Origin: Brachybacterium faecium DSM 4810
GTDB lineage: Bacteria; Actinomycetota; Actinomycetes; Actinomycetales; Dermabacteraceae
Reading direction: 5' to 3'
DNA: 64,000 nucleotides
Assembly: GCA_000023405.1 (NCBI GenBank)
Contig: CP001643.1
Span: 3,038,001 to 3,102,000, forward strand
Within the stretch, counting starts at the first letter, position 1. Each line of letters begins with the position of its first letter. Below are positions 34,402 to 44,265 of the stretch, in pieces. The notes beneath the pieces were generated by a model that worked only from the letters and a program-made list of their open reading frames with translations, did no database searches and was not told where the DNA came from. Both the position numbers and the translations under genes were made by a program.

Positions 34402-36981
34402 TCAGCGGGCGGTGCGGATCAGCTCGATGAGCAGGTCGGAGTCGTGGCGCAGCGGGTGCTGCGGGCGCTCCGCGGGGCGGGCGTCCCGCTGTGCCGGGGT
34501 GCCCTCCGCCGGTGGCGCGCACTCCGGTGCCGGGGCGCTCTCCTCCGCCGGCGTGCCCTCCTCGGCGCTCTCCGGGGGCAGCGGCGCGGCGTAGCGGGCA
34601 GTGGTGTAGGCCTCCGCGATGCGGTCCGCGGCGGCGCGGTGCGCGGCGGTGACCTCGAGCGGGCCGGCATCGATCTGCTCGAGCAGGTCCTCGAGCGCGC
34701 GGTGCGGGGGCAGGGCGGGGTCGAGCCCGATCCGGACCGGGGGCCGGCCCCACGCGCCGGTGATGCCGAGCAGACGGATCGCCGTCTCGCGCACCGCGAG
34801 CTCCCGGGTGAGCTCCGACCAGGCCAGCTCCCCCGCCTCGCGCTGCTTCCGCTCGACGGCGAGCGCGGAGGAGCCGTCCGCGGTGCTCCCGTCGGCCCCG
34901 CCGGTGCCGACCAGCAGGGCGGCCCAGCGGTCGTCGCGGGCTCGGCGGCGCCGCCGGCGGATGAGGATCAGCGTCGTGGCAGCGGCGGCGGCGAGCAGCC
35001 CGCCGGCCGCCATCACGCTCACCAGGCCCCATTCGATGCGCTGCACGGTCTCGGTGGAGGGGCCGGTGCCCTCCTCGGGCGTCTGCGCCGCGGCCGCCTC
35101 CTCGCTGGTCTGCTCCTCGGTGGTGCCCTCCTCGGCGTTCTCCTCCTCGGTGGTGGGCTCCTCCTGCTCCTCCGGGGTCTCGGGCTCGGGGGCAGGGGCC
35201 TCCTCCTGCCCGTCCTGCTCGGTGAGCTCCGGCGGGCTCACCCCGTTCGCGGCGGCGGCCGGCGTCGGCTCGAAGCGCACCCAGCCGTGCTCGGGCCCGA
35301 ACCACACCTCCGGCCAGGCGTGCGCGTTCTTCGCGCTGACGGTCCACTCCTCGCCGTCCTGCTCGCCGGGCGTGAAGCCGATGACCACCCGGGTGGGGTA
35401 GCCCTGCGAGGTCATCATCAGCGCGAACGTCGCGGCGAACTGCTCGCAGTAGCCCACCCTGTCGTCGAGGAACGACTCGAGCGGATCCTTGCCCGGCGGT
35501 GAGTTCACGGTGAGCGAGTAGGCGAAGGAGGTGCGGAAGTAGTCCTGGTAGGCGACGGCCGTGTCGAAGGCGGTCTCCGCGCCCGAGCCTTCGGCGACCT
35601 CCGCGGCGAGCGCCGCAGCGGGCTCGGGCACGTCCCGGCGGGAGGTGTAGCCGACATCGAAGGGGCGCTCGAACTCGGCCGGGTCCACGGCGCGCAGCTG
35701 CTCGGCGGTCGCGGTGCGCGGTTCGGAGCGGACGCTGTAGTGCTGGCCCAGCAGCCCCGTGCGCACCCGGCCCAGTGCGACCTCGCCGTTGGAGGGCTGC
35801 AGGGTCATCGCCTCGTTCAGGGAGCGGTCCGAGCCCTGCACGGAGCGGACGTTGTCCGGCATGGGCAGGCGGTTCCCGGCGAGGCTCATGATCTCGACGT
35901 CGGTGTCGATGAGGTCCCCGGCGCCGCTGTGCACCGGGAGGCCGTCGTCGCGGGCGTCGCTGAACGCGTCGACGCCCAGCGCCGGCTCCTCCCCCTCCGC
36001 ATCGCCGCGATAGGTCTCGCCGTCGAAGCGGTTCAGGGCGCGCAGCCGCAGGTAGGAGGGGTCCTCGCCAGCGGTGGTGGTGTAGCGCAGCACCTCGGTG
36101 TCGGCCTGCTGCAGGAGGGAGCGGCGCACGGAGATGTCGTCGTCGATCATCACCGCGCCGGGCGCGGGGGCGTTCGGGTCCCGCCACTGCTCGAGCACGT
36201 CGATGTTCAGCGCGAGCCGGGCCGGCGCCAGCTGCGGCAGCGCGGGGCCCAGCCCCGGGGAGAGGCCGACGACCAGCGCGATGCACACCCCGGTCGCGGC
36301 GAGGGTGCGGCCGGGGTGCGCGAGAGGGCCCGCCTGCGGCCGACGGTCGCCGCGCAGGTACTGCGGATCGGCGTGCACGGTGCGGGTCGCGAAGATCATC
36401 GCCGCGGCGAGCACGGGCGCGGCCACCTGCCACCAGTACCCGCCGGAGGGCTGCTGCAGCGCCGGGATCAGCAGCGCGCACAGCAGCAGCAGACCGGTGG
36501 GGGTGTGCCAGCCCAGGTCCAGGAACATCACGTCCAGCAGCAGCGTCACGAGCGCGATGAGCGCCACCACGAGCACGGTGCCGTGCGGGTCCAGCATCAG
36601 CGGCGGCACCCCGGAGGCCAGCTCGTTCATCCCGCGGGTGAGGATCTCCGACTGGCCCAGCAGCGCGCCGACGGGACCGCCCCGGCCCCCGCCGCCCTGC
36701 TCTCCGAGCACGCCCAGGATCAGTTCGAGGGCGAGCACCAGCACCACGATCACCACGGCCTGGAGCAGCGGCACCAGCATCTGGCGGCGCAGCACGCTGC
36801 GCAGCACCACCCCGCCGAGGATCACCGGCGCGGCGCCGACGAGGGTGAGCACCAGCCAGGAGGAGCCGGCCAGCACCTGCGAGACCGGGGCGGAGGCGAG
36901 CAGCATCGCGACGAGCAGCAGCAGCGCCCGGCCCAGCAGGTGGCGGCCCTCGAGCGCGGGACGGCCGACGAGCGGGCTCAT
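34402..36981 (-). CDS. DUF3488/transglutaminase-like membrane protein (TgpA family)
   Basis: 859 residues. About seven N-terminal membrane helices (to about 250), an extracytoplasmic region with the transglutaminase core, a Glu/Ala/Pro-rich linker, one more helix (WGLVSVMAAGGLLAAAAATTLILI) and a cytoplasmic tail. Catalytic Cys is in RVGYCEQFAATFALMM and His in SAKNAHAWPEVWF, followed by GWVRFEPTP. Probably a peptidase or transamidase acting at the cell surface; the exact reaction is not known. ATGA overlap with the DUF58 gene, third gene of the moxR operon. Confidence 0.9.
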   Translation of the reverse strand: MSPLVGRPALEGRHLLGRALLLLVAMLLASAPVSQVLAGSSWLVLTLVGAAPVILGGVVLRSVLRRQMLVPLLQAVVIVVLVLALELILGVLGEQGGGGRGGPVGALLGQSEILTRGMNELASGVPPLMLDPHGTVLVVALIALVTLLLDVMFLDLGWHTPTGLLLLCALLIPALQQPSGGYWWQVAAPVLAAAMIFATRTVHADPQYLRGDRRPQAGPLAHPGRTLAATGVCIALVVGLSPGLGPALPQLAPARLALNIDVLEQWRDPNAPAPGAVMIDDDISVRRSLLQQADTEVLRYTTTAGEDPSYLRLRALNRFDGETYRGDAEGEEPALGVDAFSDARDDGLPVHSGAGDLIDTDVEIMSLAGNRLPMPDNVRSVQGSDRSLNEAMTLQPSNGEVALGRVRTGLLGQHYSVRSEPRTATAEQLRAVDPAEFERPFDVGYTSRRDVPEPAAALAAEVAEGSGAETAFDTAVAYQDYFRTSFAYSLTVNSPPGKDPLESFLDDRVGYCEQFAATFALMMTSQGYPTRVVIGFTPGEQDGEEWTVSAKNAHAWPEVWFGPEHGWVRFEPTPAAAANGVSPPELTEQDGQEEAPAPEPETPEEQEEPTTEEENAEEGTTEEQTSEEAAAAQTPEEGTGPSTETVQRIEWGLVSVMAAGGLLAAAAATTLILIRRRRRRARDDRWAALLVGTGGADGSTADGSSALAVERKQREAGELAWSELTRELAVRETAIRLLGITGAWGRPPVRIGLDPALPPHRALEDLLEQIDAGPLEVTAAHRAAADRIAEAYTTARYAAPLPPESAEEGTPAEESAPAPECAPPAEGTPAQRDARPAERPQHPLRHDSDLLIELIRTAR

Positions 36982-38339
36982 CGCTGCCCCTCCGCCTCGG
37001 CCGCGGTGAGCAGGTCGGTGAGCGTGTCCGCGGCGGTGCCGCGCACCAGGGACCAGCTGCCCAGCCGGGACCGGGTGGGGGCGTGCCGCTCGCGGGCGGC
37101 GCGCAGGCGTTCGGCATGCCGCTCATGGGCGTGGCCGAAGTCCTCCCCGTCGGCCGGGCCGATGCGGCGGGCCGGTGGCGGGACGGGCCCGTCGGCCGTC
37201 TCCTCCTCCTCGAGCGCGGGGCGCAGCGCGATCGCGGTGCGGTGGGTGGCGCGGCCGGCGAAGCGGTCCAGGTCGAGGCCGGAGAAGGGGTCGCCGTCGT
37301 CGGGGCCCAGCGCGATCGCGAGGGCGGTGTGCCCGGCGGCGTGGTCGCGGCCGATCCCGCCGGAGGCGTCGTCGTCGAAGTCCACCTCGGCGAGGGCGAG
37401 CAGGGAGGCGCGCTGCTCGACGGCGTCCGCCTCGCTGCCCAGCGGGGAGGGGCCGGGGATGCCGCGGCGGCGGCCGGTGCGGGTGATCTCGTCCCCCGAG
37501 GCGTCGACGATCCGCACCTCCCAGCCGTTCATGCCCAGGGAGTCGAGCACGGTCGCGGCGTGGGAGACCAGGGCGTCCTCCACCTCGGCGGAGGGGTTCT
37601 CGCGCTGGCTGGTGTCCAGCACGATCACGGCGCTCTGCCCGGCGGAGGGCTCGTCCTCCCGGGTCATCAGCCGCCCGGTGCGGGCGCTCGCGCGCCAGTG
37701 GATGCGGCGGATGTCGTCGCCGCTGGAGTAGGGGCGGGCGATGGGGCCGATCTCGCCCACGCCCTGAGCCGCCGAGGCGCTCTGCTCCCCGTCCCGCAGG
37801 ATCCCGGTGGCGCGCTCCGCGGCGGGCTGCATCTCGGTGATCACCGGCAGCCCGGTGATCCGCAGATCGTCGACGAGGGTGCGGCGCAGGTGGAACATCC
37901 CCAGCACGTCGCGGACGATCACCGAGCAGGGGCCGAGCTCGTGCCCGCCGCGTCGGCCCACGCGCAGCAGGTGCGGCATCCGCTGCGCGAGCGGCAGGTC
38001 GCCCTGCCCGCCGAGGGTCTCCGGCAGGTGCTCGCGCACGATCCCGCGGCCCAGCGGCACCACCGTGATCCAGGCGCCGGCATCCAGCTCGACCATCACC
38101 CGGGCCGCGCCGCCGACGGGCACCGCATCGTCCACCAGGCGGCGGCGGGGTCGCAGCCCCACGGTGTTCGCGGCGATGCACAGCGCCCCGAGCACGAGCA
38201 TGAGGGCGAGGGCGGCGGCGATCTGCCGGGCCGGGGTGACGCGGGCCAGGTCGCCCAGCACCCACAGCATCAGGCACAGCCCGAGCACGACGAGGCCGCG
38301 CCCGGTGGGCCGCAGGACGGTGCCCGGGCGCGGGGTCAT
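36978..38339 (-). CDS. DUF58 domain protein
   Basis: 453 residues. Two N-terminal membrane helices (GRGLVVLGLCLMLWVLGDL and QIAAALALMLVLGALCIAA), then the DUF58 signature GEIGPIARPYSSGDDIRRIHWRASARTGRLMTRE. A vWA-like fold follows (VIVLDTSQ). DUF58 proteins act with MoxR ATPases, probably in assembly of surface or cofactor-containing complexes. The start is ATG 38339, inside a 4-base overlap with moxR; an in-frame extension upstream would lie within moxR. Confidence 0.9.
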   Translation of the reverse strand: MTPRPGTVLRPTGRGLVVLGLCLMLWVLGDLARVTPARQIAAALALMLVLGALCIAANTVGLRPRRRLVDDAVPVGGAARVMVELDAGAWITVVPLGRGIVREHLPETLGGQGDLPLAQRMPHLLRVGRRGGHELGPCSVIVRDVLGMFHLRRTLVDDLRITGLPVITEMQPAAERATGILRDGEQSASAAQGVGEIGPIARPYSSGDDIRRIHWRASARTGRLMTREDEPSAGQSAVIVLDTSQRENPSAEVEDALVSHAATVLDSLGMNGWEVRIVDASGDEITRTGRRRGIPGPSPLGSEADAVEQRASLLALAEVDFDDDASGGIGRDHAAGHTALAIALGPDDGDPFSGLDLDRFAGRATHRTAIALRPALEEEETADGPVPPPARRIGPADGEDFGHAHERHAERLRAARERHAPTRSRLGSWSLVRGTAADTLTDLLTAAEAEGQR

Positions 38340-39394
38340 GTCTGCGGGGTGCTGCGCAGCACCTGGTCGATGAGGTCGGTGGCGCTCGCGCCCCGCGAGA
38401 GGGCCTGCGGGGTCAGGTGCATGCGGTGGCGCCACACGGGCATGATCACGGAGGCGATGTCCTGCGGGGAGACGAAGGTGCGCGCGGCGAGCGCGGCGTT
38501 CGCCTTCGCGGCGCGCACCAGGTGCACGGCCGCACGCGGGGAGGCGCCGAGGGTGACCTGCGGGTGGGAGCGGGTGGCCGCGGCCAGGCGCACCACGTAC
38601 TCGAGGATCAGCGGGGAGGCGTACACGGCGCGCACCGCGTGGATGTGGGCGGCGATCCGCTCGGGGGTGGTGCGCTCGACGACCGCGTCGATCACGTCCC
38701 GGTCCCCCTCCGGCATCGGCCCGGTCTGGGCGGCGAGCATCCGCGCCTCCGCGCCGGCCAGCGGATAGCCCATGGAGGTCTGGGCGAGGAAGCGGTCGCG
38801 CTGCGCCTCGGGCAGGCGGTAGGTGCCCTCCATCTCGACGGGGTTGGCGGTGGCGACCACCATGAACGGCTCGGCGAGGGAGTAGGTGGTGCCGTCGACG
38901 CTGACCTGCCGCTCCTCCATCGCCTCGAGCAGGGCGGACTGGGTCTTCGGGGAGGCGCGGTTGATCTCGTCGGCGAGCAGGATCTGGGTGAAGACCGCGC
39001 CGGGGCGGAACTCGAACTCGCTGCTGGCCTGGTTGAACACGCTCGCGCCGGTAACATCGCCGGGCAGCAGATCGGGCGTGAACTGGATGCGGTGGCGCTC
39101 GGCGCCGAGGGAGGCGGCCAGCGACTTGGCGAGCATCGTCTTGCCCACGCCGGGGATGTCCTCGATGAGCAGGTGGCCGCCGGCCAGCAGCACGAGCACG
39201 GCGATGCGGGCCACCTCGTCCTTGCCCTCGACGATGGTGGCGATCTCCTGGATCACCGACTCGGCCTCGGTCGCGACCTCGGTGACCTGCGCCTGGCTGA
39301 GCCTGCCGCCGGCTGCGCCGTCCGGGGGTCCGGGGACGCCCTCGGGATCGGAGGGGTCGCGGAAAGTCTCGACAACGACGTCGTCCTGGGCCAT
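38336..39394 (-). CDS. MoxR family AAA+ ATPase
   Basis: 352 residues. Walker A is IPGVGKTMLAKSLA (about residues 70-83), Walker B is LLADEINRA, sensor 1 is VVATANPVE, and the GTYRLPEAQRDRF arginine-finger region is present. A chaperone-like ATPase that remodels vWA-domain partners. Operon order moxR - DUF58 - transglutaminase is standard in actinobacteria. ATG 39394 has AAGGAG 6 nt upstream. Divergent from the surface protein at 39528, sharing a 133-nt promoter region. Confidence 0.92.
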   Translation of the reverse strand: MAQDDVVVETFRDPSDPEGVPGPPDGAAGGRLSQAQVTEVATEAESVIQEIATIVEGKDEVARIAVLVLLAGGHLLIEDIPGVGKTMLAKSLAASLGAERHRIQFTPDLLPGDVTGASVFNQASSEFEFRPGAVFTQILLADEINRASPKTQSALLEAMEERQVSVDGTTYSLAEPFMVVATANPVEMEGTYRLPEAQRDRFLAQTSMGYPLAGAEARMLAAQTGPMPEGDRDVIDAVVERTTPERIAAHIHAVRAVYASPLILEYVVRLAAATRSHPQVTLGASPRAAVHLVRAAKANAALAARTFVSPQDIASVIMPVWRHRMHLTPQALSRGASATDLIDQVLRSTPQT

Positions 39395-39486
39395 GTCGAG
39401 CTCCTTCGCGGTCACCGCTGACGGGTGTTCACAAACAATTTGCCGCCTGATGAACCGACCGAGCGATACACGGCGGCGATGCCACC

Positions 39487-39492
39487 TACAGT
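39487..39492 (+). promoter_or_regulatory. -10 box TACAGT
   Basis: TACAGT is followed by a short leader with GAGGAG (39517-39522) and ATG 39528. The surrounding 39395-39486 is locally AT-richer (ACAAACAATTTG) and would also carry the moxR promoter. Confidence 0.5.
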
Positions 39493-39527
39493 ATGACTGG
39501 TCGTTTCTGTCGTGCTGAGGAGTTCTG

Positions 39528-40826
39528 ATGTCCGTCCGCCGTGGCCGCGCCACTGTGCGTCTGAGCGCCGGACTCCTGCTCACCGCAGCCTGCGCCCTGG
39601 GACCCGCCGCCGCGCAGGCCGCGCCGGTGCCGGCGGACAACGGTTCAGGCTCGGGCGGCCAGTGCGAGAGCGACGCCTCACCCTCGGTCTCCGCCTCGTC
39701 CGTCACGGCGGGTGAGAGCGTGACCGTCACCGGCACGTGCTTCGTGCCGCGCGAGGACGGCACGGTCCGCATCTTCATCCCCGGCCAGGCGGCCACCGAG
39801 AAGTCCGCCCAGGTCGAGGTCGGATCCTCCGGCACTCTCGACGTGTCGCTTCCCACCAGCGAGCCCGGCGACTACTCGATCGACATCAAGACCGAGAGCC
39901 AGCAGGCCACCGGCGGGTTCACGGCGTCGGACCCGGAACCCGATCCTGAGCCGTCACCGGATCCCGAGCCCTCCCCCGAGCCGACGCCGGACCCGGAACC
40001 CACGCCCGATCCCGAGCCGACGCCCGATCCGGAGCCGACGCCTGAGCCGACACCGGATCCCAAGCCCTCCCCCAGCCCGAAGCCGACGCCAGACCCGGAT
40101 GAGCCGACGGACTCGGACACGGACGACGACGAGGCCGACGAGGGCAGCACCAGCGGCGAGGACGACGACGGCCCCAGCTCCGACAACGGCAACGGCGGCG
40201 AGAACAACGACGGCACCAGCGAACACTCGGGCAGCTCCGACGGCGGCGCTGCTGACGAGGACGCCGGGGAGAGCACCGGCTCCGGGGGCGGCGAGAGCTC
40301 CGGCAACGGCGACGGCACGAACGGTGGGAACGGGAACGGCCCCAGCTCGGACGGTCAGCAGCAGGACGACGACACGGAGGACCCGGCCCCGTCGGCGAGC
40401 GGCGACCCCGACGCCTCCGCACCGACGCCCAGCGCCGCGCCGTCGGCCCCCGGCCCGGCGACCAACGACTTCCCGGCCGCGACCCCCGAGCCCAGCGACG
40501 AGCAGCAGGAATCGGCGCGGCTCGCCGCGTCGATCACCTCGCTGTTCGCGCACGGGGTCTCCGGCGGCGAGGTGGGCACCTCCCCCGAGGACGTCGAACT
40601 CCCCGGCGGGAGCGGCGATGCCGAGGACGGCAGCAGCACCTCCGGCGAGGACGGCAGCGACGGAGGCGTTGACGGCGGGGACGGCGGGGACGGCGAGGCT
40701 TCCGACGACGGCGGCGAGGAGCTCGCCAACACCGGCACGAACGTCGCGGCCCCCGCAGCCGGCGCGGCCCTGGCGCTGGCCGGCGGCGCCGGCGCGCTCT
40801 GGTACCAGCGGCGCCGCAGCAGCTGA
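39528..40826 (+). CDS. LAXTG-anchored surface protein with Pro-Asp-Glu repeat stalk
   Basis: 432 residues. Signal peptide ([22 protein letters not shown], cleavage near 31). An Ig/Big-like beta domain at about 43-130 ([17 protein letters not shown] ... GDYSIDI). A stalk of PTPDPEP repeats (about 133-195) is followed by an acidic Asp/Ser/Gly/Asn region. A small helical patch ([18 protein letters not shown]) precedes LANTG (399-403), a hydrophobic helix and RRRSS: a class E sortase signal. Role probably adhesion or wall structure; no enzymatic motif. Confidence 0.88.
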   Translation: MSVRRGRATVRLSAGLLLTAACALGPAAAQAAPVPADNGSGSGGQCESDASPSVSASSVTAGESVTVTGTCFVPREDGTVRIFIPGQAATEKSAQVEVGSSGTLDVSLPTSEPGDYSIDIKTESQQATGGFTASDPEPDPEPSPDPEPSPEPTPDPEPTPDPEPTPDPEPTPEPTPDPKPSPSPKPTPDPDEPTDSDTDDDEADEGSTSGEDDDGPSSDNGNGGENNDGTSEHSGSSDGGAADEDAGESTGSGGGESSGNGDGTNGGNGNGPSSDGQQQDDDTEDPAPSASGDPDASAPTPSAAPSAPGPATNDFPAATPEPSDEQQESARLAASITSLFAHGVSGGEVGTSPEDVELPGGSGDAEDGSSTSGEDGSDGGVDGGDGGDGEASDDGGEELANTGTNVAAPAAGAALALAGGAGALWYQRRRSS

Positions 40827-40875
40827 GAGCTCGGCCGGCACGGCACACCGTCCGGCGGCGCTTCGCTCGCGCGGC

Positions 40876-42162
40876 TCAGGCGTTGAGCCGCCGGCGGGTC
40901 TGCAGGGCGATGAGCGCCCCGACGAGCAGCGCGCCGGCCATCAGCGCGGCCCCGCCCACGGCCACTGCGCCGCTCACGCCGAGCAGCGCGCCGAGCCAGG
41001 CGAGGGTGATGCCGTTGCCGGTGCGCATGCCGCTGCCGATCATCGAGTAGACGCCGACCACGCGGCCGCGCTGATCCGCGGGAGCGCGCAGCTGCACCAG
41101 CGCCTGGCCGATCGCGGTCGCCGCCAGGTTCGCGACACCGCCGATCACCAGGGCGATCAGCGCGATCGAGTAGTGGGTGGTGGTCGCGACGACGAGCGAG
41201 GTGAAGCCGTACATCACCGCGGCGATGACGGCGCCGCGCACGTCCACCTTCAGCACACCGGTGGCCTCGAGGAGGAAGCCTCCCACCACGCCGCCCACCC
41301 CGTTGGCGAACAGCAGCGCGCCGTAGCCGAGGCCGCCCTCGCCCCCGGCGCCGAGCACCTCGGCGAAGTTCGGCATCGCGACCTGCAGGGACGCCCCGAC
41401 GAACACCGCGATCAGGCCGGCCAGGACGATCATGCCCACCAGCACCTTGTCGTCGGCCACGGTGCGCAGCACGCGCGGGGTGTCCAGGATCGAGATCCGC
41501 TCGCGGTACACGTGACCGCTGCGCACATGCCCGGTGAAGGGGGTGCGCACCATGAGCAGGGTCATCGGCAGGTAGAACAGGACGTTCGCGAAGATCCCCC
41601 ACGTCGGCCCGAGCAGCAGCAACAGCACCGAGCCGACCACCGGGCCGGCCAGCACGCCGAGGCTCTTGAAGGTCGCGTTCAGGCGCACGGCGCTGGGCAG
41701 CTCGGCCGGGGTCGCGAAGTCGTGGAGCATCAGCTGCTCGGCCGGCCCCCACAGCGCGCCCGCGCAGCCGTGCAGCACCAGCAGCACGCAGGCGCTCCAC
41801 ATCTCGAGCGTGCCGGTGAGGAACAGCAGCCCCCAGCTCAGGGACACGAAGGCGAACAGGCCCTGGGCGATCTGGATGATGCGCCGGCAGTCGTACTTCT
41901 CGGCGAGCCCGCCGAACAGCACCGAGAACAGCAGGAACGGCAGCCAGTGGCTGATCACCTGGAAGCCCACCAGCCACGGGGACTGGAACACCTCCCACAG
42001 CACCCAGTAGGTGATCACGTGCTCGATGTTGTCGCCCATCATCGAGAGCCCGGCGGTGATCAGATAGGGGCGGGAGTGCTTGTCACGGAGGGGACCGAAG
42101 CGCCTGGGAGCCTGCAGGTTCGTGGGACTCGACCTTCCTCGGGACGGGTGCGCGAACGGCAT
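40876..42162 (-). CDS. MFS exporter (MFS_3/EntS-like)
   Basis: 428 residues, twelve predicted helices. Typical of the transmembrane secretion effector/EntS group: [26 protein letters not shown] at the start, [18 protein letters not shown] loop, and [37 protein letters not shown] in the middle. Probably exports a siderophore, drug or metabolite; no biosynthetic genes are nearby. A TAGCCT box about 36 nt upstream of ATG 42162 is the likely promoter. Confidence 0.85.
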   Translation of the reverse strand: MPFAHPSRGRSSPTNLQAPRRFGPLRDKHSRPYLITAGLSMMGDNIEHVITYWVLWEVFQSPWLVGFQVISHWLPFLLFSVLFGGLAEKYDCRRIIQIAQGLFAFVSLSWGLLFLTGTLEMWSACVLLVLHGCAGALWGPAEQLMLHDFATPAELPSAVRLNATFKSLGVLAGPVVGSVLLLLLGPTWGIFANVLFYLPMTLLMVRTPFTGHVRSGHVYRERISILDTPRVLRTVADDKVLVGMIVLAGLIAVFVGASLQVAMPNFAEVLGAGGEGGLGYGALLFANGVGGVVGGFLLEATGVLKVDVRGAVIAAVMYGFTSLVVATTTHYSIALIALVIGGVANLAATAIGQALVQLRAPADQRGRVVGVYSMIGSGMRTGNGITLAWLGALLGVSGAVAVGGAALMAGALLVGALIALQTRRRLNA

Positions 42163-42341
42163 GCGGGGCCAGCGCCGTATGGGGAAGAGCCCAGGCTACG
42201 GCGCGGCGCGTGGCCCGCACAGGGCAGGCCAGTGGGAGAGACGTCGACCCCGAGATGCCGCCTCGGGCGTCGGCGCCTCTCGGAGCGTCCACCCCGTCAG
42301 CCGCCCGTCGCCGCGGCTCAGCCCCGCAGGCCCGCCGCGGC

Positions 42342-43288
42342 TCAGCCGCGCAGGCCCGCGGCGACCTCCCGGAGGGATTCCGCCGAGCGGTGGAGCAGCT
42401 CGAGCTCGTGCTCGGAGAACGGGGTCTGGGCGATGGGGTGCGCGCCGGAACGGTTGACCACGCAGGGCACCGACAGCGCCACCCCGTCCAGCCCATGGAT
42501 GCCGGAGAGCACCGGCGCGACGGGCAGCACGGCGTTCTCGTCGCTGAGGATCGCCTCGACGATCCGCGTGCTCGACAGGCCGATCGCGTAGTTCGTCGCC
42601 CCCTTGCCCTGGATGACGGTGTAGGCGGCGTCGCGCACGTCCACGGCGATCTGGTCGAGGGTCCCCGGGTCGAAGAGGCGTTGCCCGTCCGTGGTCCACT
42701 CCCCAGCGGGACCGTGCCGATGCTGGCGCTGGACCACATCGGGAACTCGGTGTCGCCGTGCTCGCCGACGATCATCGCGTGCACGCTCGAGGCGGAGACG
42801 CGGGCCCGTCGGCCGATCTCCCACCGCAGGCGGGAGGTGTCCAGCGTGGTGCCGGAGGCGAAGATCCGCTCGGCCGGCAGGCCGCTCGCCTCCTGGGCGA
42901 GCATGGTGAGCACGTCGCACGGGTTGGAGACGATCACGTAGATCGCATCCGGCGAGACGGCGACCAGGTCCTCCATGAGGGAGCCGATGATGCGGGCGTT
43001 CGTGGCGGCCAGCTCGAGGCGGGTCTGGCCGGGCTTCTGCTTGGCCCCGGCAGTGATGACCACGACGTCGGACCCGGCCGTGACGGCGATGTCGCTGCCG
43101 CCGCTGATCTCCGTGGCACCGACGAACTTCGCGCCGTGGGCCAGGTCGAGGACCTCCGCGCGGGTCTTCTCCTCCGCGATGTCGTACAGGGCGATGTGGC
43201 GGGCCACGCCGCGGATCATCGCGGCATAGGCGACGCTCGATCCGACGGCTCCGGCTCCGACGACGGTCAGCTTGCTCACTGTGCTCAT
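42342..43288 (-). pseudogene. ldh: L-lactate dehydrogenase, single-base frameshift
   Basis: Reads as a normal LDH of about 315 residues if one base is added. The N-terminal part has the NAD site [16 protein letters not shown], the NPCDVLT loop, the arginine region [14 protein letters not shown] and the active-site His in [22 protein letters not shown]. The rest ([27 protein letters not shown] ... [17 protein letters not shown]) continues in the next frame. The break is CCCC at 42701-42704 (GGGG on the coding strand); a fifth base restores LGEW. Reduces pyruvate to lactate. Start ATG 43288 is leaderless (TAGATT 6 nt upstream). All key residues are intact, so an assembly error is quite possible. 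Confidence 0.88.
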
Positions 43289-43294
43289 GGCCCG

Positions 43295-43300
43295 AATCTA
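43295..43300 (-). promoter_or_regulatory. -10 box TAGATT, leaderless promoter of ldh
   Basis: On the minus strand TAGATT is followed by 6 nt (cgggcc) and ATG 43288. Confidence 0.65.
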
Positions 43301-43407
43301 CGTGCCGACGCGGCCCGGGACCAGGGACCAGTGCGGGTCGTAGGTGAGTCGAGGTGGCGATGGCACCAGCTCACGTCACCGCCGGCGCGTCGGCGACACG
43401 GTGCCCC

Positions 43408-44052
43408 TCAGGGCGCCAGCAGCACGGCGAAGGTCTCGAGGGTCTCCTGCAGCTCGATCGAGGGCTCGAGCAGCCACTGGATCTGCAGGCCGTCGCTCGC
43501 GGCGACGATGAGGGCGGCGGTGCGGGCGGGGTTCACGTCCTCGCGCACGATCCCGGCGGCCTGGTCCTCGCGCAAGCGGCGCTCGAGGTTGTCGCGCACC
43601 CGCTCGAAGCGGGCGGTGAAGTACTCCTTCGCGGGCCCGGTCTCCACCTCGAGCGAGGTGGCCAGCAGCGTGGAGTAGAGCTGGACGAGGCCCGGCACCT
43701 CGAGGTTCGCGAGCGCCGCATTGGCCATCACGTCCACCGAGCGCTCCCGGCCGCGATCGAGCTTGTCGAGGTCGCGACGGTGCTCGGCGTGCTCGTAGAC
43801 GGCGACCAGCAGCTCCTCGCGGGAGGAGAAATAGTGCAGCAGCGCGCCGTGGGAGACGCCGATGGCCTGGGCGATGCGGCGCAGCGAGGTGCCGTCGGCC
43901 CCGCGCTCGCGGAACACCTCGATCGCGCGGTCGAGGATCTCCTGCCGTCGGGCGATGCCCTTGGAGTAGGAGCCGGCGCGTCCGATGGGGCGGGCAGGGG
44001 TGGCCGACGGGGTCTCTCCGGCGGGCTCGACCGCGCTGTCCTCGGTGCTCAT
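43408..44052 (-). CDS. TetR family transcriptional regulator
   Basis: 214 residues. The HTH domain starts near residue 35: ARRQEILDRAIEVFRERGADGTSLRRIAQAIGVSHGALLHYFSSREEL. The C-terminal ligand domain (TetR_C-like, VQLYSTLLATSLEVETGPAKEYF) is typical of carbohydrate or amino-acid linked regulators. ATG 44052 is fixed by TACATT 6 nt upstream. Divergent from the isomerase/oxidoreductase pair (44266-46229), so it probably represses that operon and itself. Confidence 0.85.
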   Translation of the reverse strand: MSTEDSAVEPAGETPSATPARPIGRAGSYSKGIARRQEILDRAIEVFRERGADGTSLRRIAQAIGVSHGALLHYFSSREELLVAVYEHAEHRRDLDKLDRGRERSVDVMANAALANLEVPGLVQLYSTLLATSLEVETGPAKEYFTARFERVRDNLERRLREDQAAGIVREDVNPARTAALIVAASDGLQIQWLLEPSIELQETLETFAVLLAP

Positions 44053-44058
44053 CACGCC

Positions 44059-44064
44059 AATGTA
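44059..44064 (-). promoter_or_regulatory. -10 box TACATT, leaderless promoter of the TetR gene
   Basis: On the minus strand TACATT is followed by 6 nt (ggcgtg) and ATG 44052. Confidence 0.65.
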
Positions 44065-44117
44065 CCCATGGCCGGGGCTCGTCCGTCCCGAAAACCTCCA
44101 AGTGGTGGGATCGCTGT

Positions 44118-44123
44118 TAGACT
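44118..44123 (+). promoter_or_regulatory. -10 box TAGACT of the isomerase operon
   Basis: TAGACT would start a transcript near 44130, leaving a leader of about 135 nt to GTG 44266. The leader holds imperfect repeats of GCTGATC/GCTGTGC (44158-44205). No clear TetR palindrome was identified. Confidence 0.45.
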
Positions 44124-44265
44124 GCCGCACACGCATCCGCCGGGACCGGTGTTCCGCTCCGCTGATCTGCTCTGCTGATCCGCTGTGCTGTTCGGCTGTG
44201 TCGGACCACAGGTTCCTCGCGATGCGGCCCGCCCTCTGACGACGACGTACGAAAGCAGGTCACCC

